Below, piece after piece: positions 1-12,600 of a DNA stretch of 64,000 bases; position 1 is the first letter of the stretch; the number at the start of each line of letters is the position of its first letter. The notes beneath the pieces are model-generated. The model searched no databases. It had not been told where the DNA came from and saw only the letters and a list, made by a program, of their open reading frames with translations. The stretch lies in contig CP136064.1 in assembly GCA_032622095.1 (NCBI GenBank), positions 129,757,605 through 129,821,604 of the forward strand, in the 5' to 3' direction. Origin of the DNA: Siphonodentalium dalli. Lineage: Eukaryota; Mollusca; Scaphopoda; Gadilida; Siphonodentaliidae. The position numbers and the translations under genes were made by a program.

Positions 1-95
1 AAGAATATCCAAGCAAGAGGATCAAGAATATCCAAGCAAGACAAGAATCTGCACACAGGTATTAACATGTAGAATCAAGAATATCCAAGCAAGAG
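1..95. repeat. Three copies of an 18-bp word
   Basis: AAGAATATCCAAGCAAGA occurs at 1-18, 24-41 and 77-94. It may be the edge of a longer minisatellite outside the window. Confidence 0.8.
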
Positions 96-103
96 TGATC
101 AAG

Positions 104-453
104 CAGGGACCAGCCTAGGGTCAAAATATAGGGAGAAGTGACTTCTCCCTCTTGGAAAAATAAGGAGAAGTGAGGGCTTACCAGGGAGAAGTGGAGCGTT
201 AGTGCGACTATTTGTCGCTAGTAACTATTCATTAGAACTGATTGTTTTAGCTGTTATTATTGTCCACAATAGATTTTCTACATGGGTGAGGATAAACTGG
301 AAGTGTTAAGCTGAGCAGTAGATCATCCAGTCACCAATTCTTCAGGGAGATTTTTTTAGGGAGACATCCACTTCTCCCTGACGTCATTTCAGGGAGACTT
401 GCGGCCACACAGGGCGACTATTTCGCCCACGTCGCCCCCTAGGCTGGTCCCTG
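104..453. mobile_element. hAT-type MITE, 350 bp, intact ends
   Basis: Perfect 17-bp terminal inverted repeats CAGGGACCAGCCTAGGG (104-120 and 437-453) are flanked by identical 8-bp target duplications TGATCAAG (96-103 and 454-461). CAGGG ends and an 8-bp duplication define the hAT superfamily. The inside carries several GGGAGAAGTG/CACTTCTCCC words in both directions, which may be transposase-binding subterminal repeats. There is no coding capacity. Confidence 0.93.
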
Positions 454-461
454 TGATCAAG

Positions 462-960
462 TGTTCTCTGCAAAATATCCTTATAGATTTCAGTTGTACA
501 GCTTTCTCTGGTAGTTACATGTTAGGTTGTGATGTGTTGGGTCTGATAACAGATGCCTAAATAGCCTTTGCATTGAAAATGGCTGACTGGCTGGCTCTTG
601 TGATAACAAACAAATCATTCTCTACATGGCAGATGACATGAAGTGATTAAAAATATCACTTTGTTTCATTTATCAACAGTGTTCTAAAATCTGACCCATG
701 TCTCATTAATTTTCCCAAATGGCAGTTAGTTTAGAAAATTCCACAGAGGATATACGTATATAAAATCAGAAGTTATGGAATTCTCTTTAAATTTAAATTG
801 ATCAAATAACTGAACCCCAGTTGCATAAAGACACTTGAATCTCAAGATTAGCTAAATGAGTTTAGCAATGTTCTAAAGCCCATTTTGGTAACTTAACCTA
901 CAAAACCCTTTATTAAACAGAATGTGCTGTGTATTGTTGAAACTTAAAAAAAAAATTAGA
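462..960. other. No recognisable feature
   Basis: AT-rich unique-looking sequence to the left of the last myosin exon; presumably intronic. No exon, RNA gene or repeat was recognised. Confidence 0.5.
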
Positions 961-964
961 TACC

Positions 965-1170
965 ATAGCTTATATCTGCACATTGGCATAAGAGACATCA
1001 GAAAATAATATAGCCATATTAATAGCTAAGTAGTCCAAAGGCATGGGATGGAATTAATGAATATGGCTCCAAACAAATTCACCAGTACATGACAATATTT
1101 TGGACCGATTAAAACCAAATTTGGTGTGCTGACTCAGGGTACCCTTGGCGGAGTTATAATAGTGTTAGTT
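965..1170 (+). repeat. Dispersed repeat, pair with 10667..10880
   Basis: About 200 bp is clearly homologous and in the same orientation at both places. Shared words include GACATCAGAAAAT, AAAGGCATGGGATGGAATT and ACCAAATTTGGTGTG, followed by GGTACCCT. It belongs to the general pearl-like repeat pool and leads into an A/T-rich stretch (1165-1310). Confidence 0.75.
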
Positions 1171-1317
1171 TTTAAAATTTTGTTATTTAATTTTTTTTTT
1201 TTTTTTTAATTATTTAAAAAAAAATAAATATTATTTTTGTTTGTTATTTATTTAATTATTTTATTTTGTTTTTGTTTTGTTAAATTGAGCAAGGAATTAA
1301 ATCTAATTTTTTTTTCG

Positions 1318-1467
1318 AGTTATCGCACCATGCGTAAAGTGTCAGCAGACAGACAGCCAGACAGACAGACAGACAGACAGACGGACGGACGGACGGACTA
1401 ACGGCGAGTGGTCAATCAGGACAACGACACTATGTTTACCATACTATGGTATGGGTAAACATAAAAA
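1318..1467 (+). mobile_element. Family A (pearl/HINE-like) 3' end
   Basis: TTATCGCACCATGCGTAAAG is followed by (GACA)n and (GACG)n, then GAGTGGTCAATC and the terminal hairpin ending GGTATGGGTAAACATAAAAA. Only the 3' part of the element is present; the 5' motif is missing. Confidence 0.85.
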
Positions 1468-2011
1468 TGGTTTCGCGAACATGAGCATGGGCCTGAGAAA
1501 TAGACTTTGCATGGCCAAATGAAAAAAAAGTTAGCCTTACGTCTCAAACTGCAAAGCAAAATGTCATTTAAGAACAGTAACTGGGGAAAGCATTATCAGA
1601 CAGACCATCGATCCATTTGTTCTATCACCACACCAAAGGAAATTCAGTTCATCCATCGATGCCTGAGAAAGCAATGTGAATTGTTCAACGACATATCTTC
1701 GTTCAATCTCACTTCTAAGTGGTAAGTCAGTTAACAGAATAAAACAGACAAAAGAAATGTTATTATTAGGGTGTAATGAAATAACTCCAATTTTCGCGCT
1801 CTGTGTCCTTTGGTTGATACTAATGATAATTTGAGTGCTCCTGAATCCATTAATGCTACTCTGATGTTCAAATAATTTATGGAATTCTGATGAAAACAAC
1901 CTGTGTGAAAAAAACTAACATGAATATCTCAAGTTTCCCTTTCTTTTGACAAAAGACCTTATTTTCATTATCCCTTCTAATGACTGGAGCTTCCGGAAAT
2001 TTTGTGAAAAT

Positions 2012-2105
2012 TCTGTGCCAATACATTCTCTTATATATGCGAGTCTCCCAAATGGAGCCTCGCATATATAAGAAAATACATTGGCCTAACAGTATTTACA
2101 AATTA
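2012..2105. repeat. Fold-back repeat (family G)
   Basis: An inverted repeat of CTTATATATGCGAG and CTCGCATATATAAG, flanked by AATACATT words. Related copies lie at 9970-10050, 32224-32430, 51969-52060 and 52553-52655. Confidence 0.8.
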
Positions 2106-2354
2106 AAAATTACTACTTTGAACAATATTATTCTCTATTTCTAATCTATCACCCTGCTGTAATGTTTCACATCACTTTAATATTACCAATAGTTACTAGT
2201 ATTAGAATCCACAATCAAAATATAATCCACCAGCCGTTCGATTCCCTTCACTTGGGCACACCGCATATGGAAGGAACACAGGCTTTAATATGAAATCAAA
2301 GAAATAATTTCTTCATTTTTGGGGACTCAATACTAAATTCAAGAAACATTGAAT

Positions 2355-2873
2355 GAAAGTGTCAATGACACTGTAGCTGAACTTGAAGTGAGGCATTGTC
2401 ATACATTACAGTCGAAAGAGCAATAGAGAATGCGGAAAGTTTAAATATTTAAGTAAAACCAGTTCCAACGGGAAAAGCAATATGATGGAGTAAAATCCAA
2501 GATGGCCACTGGCAACAATGTTTATAATCAAATATCATTCTAATTTGACAGACAGCATCTAGAAGTGATCATGAACATGTCTTTAAATTTTAAAAACATT
2601 TCTCTAATAAATGTCGGCTGGAGGGTGTTCGATGGATTTATATGTGACATACAAGATGGCCATTAGAGGCCATGTTTTTTTTACGAATCTTGGACAAAAT
2701 TTATGGCTCCCATCTAGAGGTCACCACAAAGATCCATATGAAGTTTGGTGACAATCAGATGAGAGATGTGAGCAGTAGGTTGTGCTAACGGAAACTATCG
2801 ATGGATGGATGCACACATGCACACGGATCGACAATGGATGGCAACCCATGGTAATAGTAAAGTTGAGCTAAAA
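2355..2873 (+). mobile_element. Family D pearl-like element
   Basis: It starts near a GACACTGTAGCTGAACTT motif. It carries core units with ATCCAAGATGGCCACTGG and ends with GATGGATGGCAACCCATGG followed by GTTGAGCTAAAAA. The 5' AGCT(C/G)AACTT is complementary to the 3' AGTTGAGCT. Confidence 0.75.
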
Positions 2874-3618
2874 ATGATATTTACTCTGCTCAAATGAGAA
2901 ATTTCTGAATGTTCACATCTATATTGATAAACATGACAATGACATGTCTTCATCTGCTCTAATTTGGGTGCAATTACATATTTCGGGCCCACCCTTTACC
3001 GGCTTGAATATTGGGGAATTTAACGGCCTGAATTCACAATCTCAGACCAACACTGGAGGGAAATCTCACTTTTGCTGAAGTATACCTAACTTTATTATAT
3101 GCTTGCCTTTAAAATAGCAGAAAATTACAAAATGTAGATTGTGGTATGTATCTCTCAGAAGCCACAGTGAAATACAATTTCGTTACTTCACTGAAGCTTT
3201 CGTTATTTCACTGTAGCTTTTGTTATTTCACTGTAAATTGTCGGCAGTTTATGCGAGCGTGAATCAATATGCCCAGTACACACCTGGCTCTCCCATGTTT
3301 GCAAACACTTTAATTAAGTAGATTTAATAATTTAATTAAGAAAGAGATAATTTTAGCAACTTCTAGCATTAATAAGGCACATATAATAAAAACAATACCG
3401 ACAGTTTTTTGTTTGAATACCTAAAACATCTCATTCATGTCTGGAAAGAAATATCACCGATCATGAACATTTTATATTCCTTTTCAGACACTCATTAGAT
3501 ATTTCAATATTCAAACAAAAAACCTCAGGTATTCTCTATTTATTGATAGAGATTGGATAAAGCAATCCACAAACATTGAGACAAACTTGTTCAGTCACAT
3601 TGTTAGAAGTCTACTTAC
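2874..3618. other. Intronic or downstream sequence without features
   Basis: AT-rich sequence after exon Q. Short TTCACTG(T/A)AGCTTT repeats occur at about 3187-3235. No next myosin exon was recognised. Confidence 0.5.
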
Positions 3619-3684
3619 CCTACTAAGGCCAATCTTATAGTTGGATTTCTCTATATCCAGTTGTTCTAGAACATGGGACACAGC
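3619..3684 (-). CDS. MYO18A-like: Myosin XVIII exon Q, end of motor (last exon in window)
   Basis: 66 nt, 22 codons, phase 0 to 0. It has a TTTTTCAG acceptor and a strong GTAAGTAG donor. It encodes [22 protein letters not shown]. In the family the next exon starts with a (V/I)FFR.G block and then the IQ motif. No such exon was seen between 1 and 3618, so the lever arm and coiled-coil tail lie beyond the left edge. Confidence 0.95.
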
Positions 3685-6600
3685 CTGAAAAATTAAACAT
3701 ACATAAGACAAACAAAAATACAACACTATCATGTTTCTTTATGATATTCATCAAATTTATAACCAAAATTATATGACAATTTCGCATAATTATAAATGGA
3801 AAAGACAAACTAAAATAATGGATACACCTGATATGATTGTTTTCAGATCAACATATACTGTTTAGTTTCACATTCCAAGTCACTTGTGATTGATTTGATA
3901 GTTATAACAGTATAGAAGTACTGAGAAACAAACAAACCTGTCTGTCATCCATGTCATCTGTGGGACGAGCACTTGGTGCCAGCAACACAGAGAACTTATG
4001 TCGGAACTCATCCAGTAACATATGATCAGGAAAACCTGAAAATAAATAAACAATTTCCATTAAATCCAGTCTGATTCGATGAGTTGAGTTTCTGCAAAAA
4101 TCAGTTTCAAAATTATAGGAGACAACATTTACCTGAAAGTACTTCCAAATATTCACGGCTTGAATTATCAAAATGCAATAAAATGCAAAACAAAGATCAC
4201 AACAAAACTCAATATTTTAACAATAACTTTGAGAAAACATTAAAGAAGCACAAATGGAACCAATGATTTTTCAAGCCTTAGTTTAGCTTGAAAAAGAGGT
4301 TCCCTTTTTATAATATACTAGCAGATTAGCTCGCCACTGGCGGTATTGGTCCCATGGCTTTGGTCGATCCATTAATTTTTGTTTTTCAAGGTAACCTCGT
4401 ATGTCGCTGCCACCGCTGATGCCCGAAATATCGCCCAAGGTCATTTGCGGGTACCCGTATCAAGGTCATGTTGGGTGGACAAAATAACCGAACAAAAATA
4501 TTTCCCGTCCCGAGTTGACCATACATAACAAATTTCACATCGATGTCACCGCTGACTACCGAGATATCGCCCAATGTCATTTGTGGGTACCCGTTTCAAT
4601 GTCAAGGTCACATCGGGCGGACAAACCGACCCGACGAAAATCTCCCCCGTCCCTTGGAACCCCCAAGTACGAAATTTCGTCTCGATATCCCCAGTTTTGA
4701 CCTGCCGTATATTTTCACTAAAGTAGATAAATGCTCTTTAACCTTTTCCCAACAGCACATGTAGTTAAACCAGTCATATAGCCAACGTCACCAGGTATGA
4801 AGGTAATTACGTTATAATATCATTGGGTGTTTCCCCACACTGGCCACAGGTATATGTGCCATGTGTATCATCCGATATGCAACAACAAACATGCTTTCAC
4901 TTAAGTGTCATCTGTGAATACGATAATGGAAACATAAACCAATAGACGAACTAAATATGTGCATATAAACAACCGTTTATCTTCATTTTATCACACATGT
5001 GAGTCAAAAATGACATTTTATGCAAATTTACGGTATGCCTATGCGAGTATGTCCTTTAAGTTTGTTTAACCACGGATTCGTGTCCTGATTGAAAAAAATA
5101 ATAATTCATGATTTTTGAAAACAAAAAAGTGTATTATAAATAAAATAATTAAACCAAATGTCTTTATATTTGATGTGCATTAATCATATAAACCATGATT
5201 TGACAAAAGTCGTAGAAAGACTTCCGATAAAAGCGCAAATTATTAGCAATTACGTCACGTTGCTTTGTGAAAGTTTGTAAATTTTCGTGCAAAAACCACA
5301 TGTTCAAAGGTCACTTTTTGTTGATTCTAAGAATGTTTTCATTGACAACCAATGACATCAATGATTAGAAGTTTGAACTGATTTCATTGGCTCAAGTTTA
5401 GGGGTGGAGTTTCCCCATTTATGCTAATTAGATGACAGAAAACGAGCGCGAATTGTTCGAAATGGCAGTGGGCTAACTTAGCAAGACGTCGCCAGCAGGT
5501 GCTCGAATGTGTCGCTTGGGATATTCTTTGTTTTATCGACATTGCGTTGATATAAGTACCTTATTACTTTATACTCGGTAATTATATATGCATACACGCA
5601 AAGAAGCTTCCCAAGATGAATTTGAGATATCTGCATGTCAACTGTAAACTCGCCTTTATTTAGAAGCACCCGCATAGGGCTGACTTGATGTCAAACTAGG
5701 AGATATTTAAAATACTTTTTTTTTATTGATTTCTTTCTCGATCGATCAGGGTCGATGGTCTTTTGCACGGTATATTTGAAATCTTGAACAGATGGACATA
5801 TAAAAGTAATATCTCATCAATTTATTATACTAAATTTGTAGATAATATATATAAAAAAGTTTTAATTATGTGTTCAGAATCCCGCCGATAGCACAACAAC
5901 GGCCGCGTCCGTAGTTACATTACAACCGGAAATAATATTCCGATGCTCCGACATAACCTGATTTCGCAGAGTAAATTTGTGCAATAAAAGCAGAAAGATC
6001 CACTTTGAGTCATCAATTTGGAATTGCAATGTTCGAGTTCTCAAATTAAACAACAATTGTGACACTTAATGAATATGTTTCACAACATTTGGTTTGTGGA
6101 GAAGTTCACCTACATTGATCAAATTTCGTCTTCGTCGAAAATTCACTACCAGTGAGCCACGTGTTTCCGTTTCGTTAGTTTTCATTTTGTCAGCCAATAC
6201 GAGACTGAGAACATACTCTATGTCAACATTTTTTAATATTTAGGAAGGCAAGGTGGAAATACGTGCCTTCATTATGATGTTAGTCCATTAAAAAAAATAT
6301 TATTATAAAAATCTTTTTTCACGGGTGAAGTGACAATCATAATGGAACTCGACAGGAAAAACATCCCAATGGGCAGTTCCGCAACTGTCACGCTGAGATT
6401 TTGCTTAGCTGTGGCCGATTTAATTACGGCTGGGAAAAATGTTCATATTGCACTATTTGGAAATATAAAATCACCACTTAAGAAATAATCCAATATAAAT
6501 ATCAATTTCAAGTTGTCATATTTTACATAGATTACCCTCGCGGCCACGCATAATGCAATCAACAAGGAAGCGTCTCTGACAACAACTTTCGTTTTCGTCG

Positions 6601-9600
6601 AAACCACGTGTTTCTATTTCATTTTGTCGGCCAAAACAGTATTCTAAGTAAACATTTTGCAAATCTAAAGCCTAGCAAAGGAAGAAAGGATTTAATATGT
6701 GCCCTTCATGATCTTAACCATCAGCAGAACAAAACACAATCAATGTAAATCGTCATTATTACTCTTTATTCGAGTCTCAAATCCGAGTGTTGAAAATGCA
6801 AAAATTAAAGACGTCAAAAGACGATACGGACGCTACAACAAAAGACGTCAAAAGACGATACGGATGCTACAACAAAAGACGATACGTTGGAATAAGGGTT
6901 AATAGCGACGCCTCATATACAAACGCTCATTAATTATCACGCGATTAACCCATCAATCCCCATTACAGTGGCAGTTGAAGGGTGAAGGAGTGGTCGCACG
7001 GGCTCGCGAATTGTCCGAGTGCACTGCCTGTGGCTTTTTTACCCTTAACCACCAAGTTTGGGTTCAATCGGCCCAGAAGTTTTCGTCTCGATATCCCAAG
7101 TTTCCGAGACAGTCAAATGCCGTATATTTTCACTAAAGTAGATAAACGCTCTGTAATAGCGACGCGTCATATACAAACGCTCATTAATTATCACGCGATT
7201 AACCCATCAATCCCCATTGCGGTGGCAGTTGAAGGGTGAAGGAGTGGTCGCACGGGCTCGCGAATGATCCGATGACACTTCCCGTGGCTTTTTACCCTTA
7301 GATAGGAAGTTTGGGCTCAATCGGTCGAGCCATTTTCGAGTCTATAAAGGATATATTCCGTAGTTCTCAAAATATAAATGTAGATAAAATAACTGTTTAC
7401 GCTTTCTGCATGATAATTGAATGACTTCTTATTTGCAAAAGATACACAAATTCATCAAGAGTTATGAACATTGGTGGTTAAAAGTTGACTTCAAGTCTGA
7501 AGGAAAAATTGCATTAAATGGTGTGGCGAGATAATAAAAACAAGGGCATGGCAAAATATGCCCATCGTAATTCCAACAAAGTGCTATAACTCTGGTACCA
7601 AAATTTGAATTGTTGACCTGTATTTTGCTAGTAAACTCACATACCAAATTTCATTCCATTCAGTTCAGACTTACAAAAGCCGGAAATGAATGGACAGACA
7701 GGCAGATGGACAGATGGACAGACCAATGACATTATACGTTCCATTTTTTTAAATGGATGCACAAAAAAATTGAGAAAGGATGAATCTTATTCCAAGACAA
7801 TTTACAGTCTATGTCATGCATCATCATATAAATCAGAAGAAGAGCATGCCGTCGGGGCGTGGCATAATACGCCCGTTTTTGGAGTAGAGTGGGGCAAGGT
7901 TTAATTCATTTGTTTGAAACCTTTGACTTAAGATGAAATAATAACAAAAATAAAACACAATAATCTGGAAACCGCATATCAGGTAAAATCTAAGTCGAAA
8001 AAGGGGCATAACAGTTAAAATCATGCGGACGAAATAAAACACAATAATCTGGAAACCGCATATCAGGTAAAATCTAAGTCGAAAAAGGGGCATAACTCAG
8101 TCAAAATCATGCGGACGAAACCCATATTCGAACTTGATCTGTATTTTAGGGTGGTAAACTAATATACTATATTTGGTTCAGTTCACTTTATTCAATCTAA
8201 AGTTATCATCCGGAAACCGCAAATAAGGTCAAATCTAAGTTGAAAAAGGGGCATAACTCAGTCAAAATCGTGCGGACGAAACCCATATTCGAACTTGATC
8301 TGTATTTTGGTGTAGTAAACTAATATACCAAATTTAGTTCATTTCACTCGATTCAATCTAAAGTTATCATCCGGAAACCAAAAGTGGACGGACGGACAAC
8401 CCATTTACATAATACAATGGTTTTTCAAACGGGCGTATAAAAAAATAAATTCAGTAGTTATCATTTGTAACTTATAAAACTAAAAGAATTAGTCACTTGC
8501 AAGATTAACAATGGCAGTAAAACTTACTGAAATACTTAGAAAACCTATCCAAACTATCACTAAGCTGTCTTTCCATAACATACATGTTGAATGTTCAATA
8601 CTAACTAATGTATTAAAGAAAATTGAAACCCACAAACAAACCGGACGAGCAAATCTGCATATAAATGTTAGCAACCATATCATATAGAGCGCATGAGAGT
8701 GAGAAGATCATTAGAAATCAATGGACAAATCTATTCTATTAATTTGATAGAAATAGATTAGGAGTTTGCACTGACCTTTGGTCAATGAAGATATTGATTT
8801 TTGAATTACAGTTTCCGTGCATGATGACATGGGAGTAAAATCAAAGATAGTTGGTTAGAATTTCAGTTGAGGAGGGAGTCTACTACATGGGATTTTAATA
8901 ACAAGCTTCAATCTCGTTCTGAGCTCAAAATTGTATTATGTATTGCTATGAGAATGGGGATAGCATTAGTGACATTTTCTCCCATTCCAAAAAAACCACT
9001 CAGGTTATATTTGAACTGTGAGTTTAAAAGCTTTTTGTTGAACTTATTATCCTGTCATGAATCCTAAGTTTTCTGGACTTAAATCATCAAAACACTGTTT
9101 CAAATGATAAATTAGAATAATAGACTTTTTCAAAAATTTCAGTTCATATTTATTTCAAAATTTCCAATGTAAATCGATTTTAAAAACTTCCAATGTGTAT
9201 TTTTATAACTGAATATGATAATCTATTCAGTATTAAAAGTCATGAGTTAACAAATTCACAAATACTCACACAGCTTATATATCCTAATTGCTTCCAGAAG
9301 CTCAAACCCCCTGAGCTGAGCTCGAACAAGAGGTATATTCATCAGTATATCATCTTGATTGGATGATTTTGATTGGAGTTTGAGTTCACACAGGCCGGCA
9401 TTCTGTAGAGGCAGCAAATTGAACACGTAGTGACATTTTGTTTTTCTCAGCTGCTCTATAATTGAATCCTTAAAAAGACAATGAACAGTTGTTTAACCAT
9501 ATAATATTTATCCTGAAAAAAGCAGTGATGACCCACGAGGCTCTGTAGTCCTCCAAAATATATTCAACAAGGAAATGAAGAAAAACAATGGTCGATATTA

Positions 9601-12600
9601 GTGATTTGATAATTGAATAATAGTACTCAACGACATGTAGTAACTTCATTCCCATTATTCATTTGCAGGGATGTTCAGCTAATAAGTTCAACAAAGAGGC
9701 TGTTTGTTCCAACTTCATACCTAAACATCCACAAGTGAATCCTTACAGTATTTCAATAAGGAACAATGTAAAGTTCTTATAGAAAATTAAAAAAAACAAC
9801 CAGAGGCCGAATGTGATCAGCAGATGTTTAACCCATCCCTTGGAGATAGTAAATTACTATGATCAGAATCATAATTTAGAGTTTTGATGTTGAATTATAG
9901 AGTATACTGTTATGTACTATTATATACAATGTACATAACACAAATTATTAGAATTTATGGGTCAAATAGGGAAACTCGCATATATAAGAGAATGCACTGG
10001 CACAGAATTTGTAATGCTGCACAAGCGCAGCTCCAGTCATGAAAGGGTTAAACCATGTCAATGGGTACCATGAAATTTCATAAGATATAAATGTTTTGTC
10101 ATGAAGCCATGAGACTTAATATTAAAAGAAACCTAATTCAATTATTGCCAGACATGTATCACTTTTAGAAAAACTGGACTACACTAGCCAGGCAGGCAAA
10201 CCATGGATGGCAAATCTGAACTGTGACACTATGTATACCACACTATGGTACAAGTACAAACACCACGAAAATATACACCCATCCCACAGGGACATATCTA
10301 ATAATGACACTATTATTGGATTAAATGTGAAAATGTGACCCAGACATGGAATACTTGGGTTAATAGAGCCCAATTTAATTTTACAGAGATAATGTATCGA
10401 ATTCTACCAACAACACAGCCATCATGACCAGCCACCTCACCAATGACCCATTAATATCAATGATATAGCAGAGCTGTCAACTAATCACTGGTTGTGTCTA
10501 TGCTGAACATTGGCATCTCTATTTATAAAGCTGTAAAATTTATAATGATCTCAGACCATCTGTAGAGTGATATACTCAGCTGTACAATGCAACAAAGATT
10601 TTCTAGTGTACTGTTAAAAGCATGTCTTGTGTATTGTGAAACATTTTTCAAAATTGATATACCATAGCTTTCGTTAACATTGGCATTATAGACATCAGAA
10701 AATGATATAGCCATATTAATAGCTAAGTATCAAAAGGCATGGGATGGAATTGGTAAATTGGTTTTAATATCGCTCCAAACAAATTTACCAGTACATATTT
10801 ACAAAAGATTTTGGACCGATTTAAACCAAATTTGGTGTGGTGACTCGGGGTACCCTGGCAAAGTTATAATGGTGTTATATTTTTTTAGATAGACATATGG
10901 ATGAACAGCGAGTGGTCAAACCGAACGTAAAATCTGGACACATGAAAAGCGATGAAGATCAATATGTCACTTCAAGCTGACCATGTGCACGCGCTCGCTT
11001 CATGGTGTCCACTTCACAAAAAGTGATGAACCACCTACATCACTTCAAGCTGATTGTCTGCATGCGCTTGCTGTGTGTGTTATTGGGAAACTGTGTTGAA
11101 ATTTGAACAATATATGTTACAGTCGATTTTGGTTAGTAGAATATGCTCGGTGCAGCAATTTTGTATTTGAATAACCGATTATTTGATTAGACGAATTTGC
11201 ACCAAAACGTTGTAATTTCGAGTTGACGATGCACCAAAACGTAATTTCGAGTTGACGATGTACCACTGACTTGACCGATGTTTGTTTGATATAAAAACTT
11301 TAAAATACCTGTTATTAAATGTGTATTTACTTCATAATATTGTTCTCTTTATTGATTGGTTTCATATAATATTACAATATTTGTAATACCATTGTCAGAT
11401 TGTGTGTTTGTTGTTACTTTTTACCGAGGGAAAATTGTAAAAACATCGATCGATAAAAGCATGTGTTTAATGTTTACATTGAAGGACTGGTTAGAGTTAT
11501 TCACCTTTGATCGATAGAAGCACATGTTTAATGTTTACATTGAAGGACTGGTTAGAGTTATTCACCTTTGATCGATAGAAGCACATCGAGTGATTGAGGA
11601 AGACATTTTATAGAACATGATTTATTTTATTTATTTTAAAACATATAACGGATAAATATTAAATAACAGTGACAATATAAACAGTAATAAAAGCATACAT
11701 AGGCCTAAAGTGTTCATGGAATCCACGATGCAAATTCGGTGATTTTACATTGGCCCTGGTACGATTTTGTTTTTACAAGTGACACGTTAATATGCCCTTT
11801 GTTAGAGGGTGTACTCAAACAAATACTTAAACAAACACTCTGTCACCATGAATGGGACAATCCTTTGTTCGCGCCATTAAGTGCGAAACGAACAAAACAG
11901 TTTGTACAGCCTAATTCTTTATGCATGGTCATTAACAGACATCAAATACAAAAGAACCAAGTCGCTAACAGGTGTCTGTCCAACTACAGTACTGTAAAAA
12001 CATATTTTTCGCGTTTAGTGACAACGTCGGTATGTTCCTTCATGTAACCAAACACAGAGAACTGGCTTCCTGGTTATGTAATGGAGCAGAAGGGGAACTT
12101 GTCATTGAACAACAATGTCTTCCAAACTACGTCAACGTTATGTACTCGAAACCAAAATAAAGGTTATTGACATTAACATTTTTAAGCTGCATTTTGTTCA
12201 CGTTTTACAGTATAAACAGTTTAGGAGCGATAACTCTTATTAAAACACGTGCTTTTTAGCAGAAATACAACACTGTCTTTTGTCAGTACTGTTAGTGTTA
12301 AAACACTGCCTTTTTGTCAGTACTGTTAGTGTTAAATAATTACACTCACTGGCTTTTGTTAAACATGCAATTAGTCGCTATTGTAACATCCTCTATGTGG
12401 ACAACGGATCACGAATAAAGCGTCGGGTTTATTAGTTTCTTAATCGGATTAAGTCTGAACATTGATATAAACTATAGACTACTATGGACTATAGATGCTG
12501 GATTTACCCACACTGCTTACAAAATTTAATAGTGTCATTTATGGCGTTAATTATGGGAATGTTGGGCAATAAAACAACAAGACAAGTGTTATTATAATAT

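Noticed and set aside
1564-1899. 111-codon minus-strand frame, candidate next myosin exon
   Set aside because: It contains no FFR.G, IQ or coiled-coil pattern and has no acceptor in the required phase 0 position.
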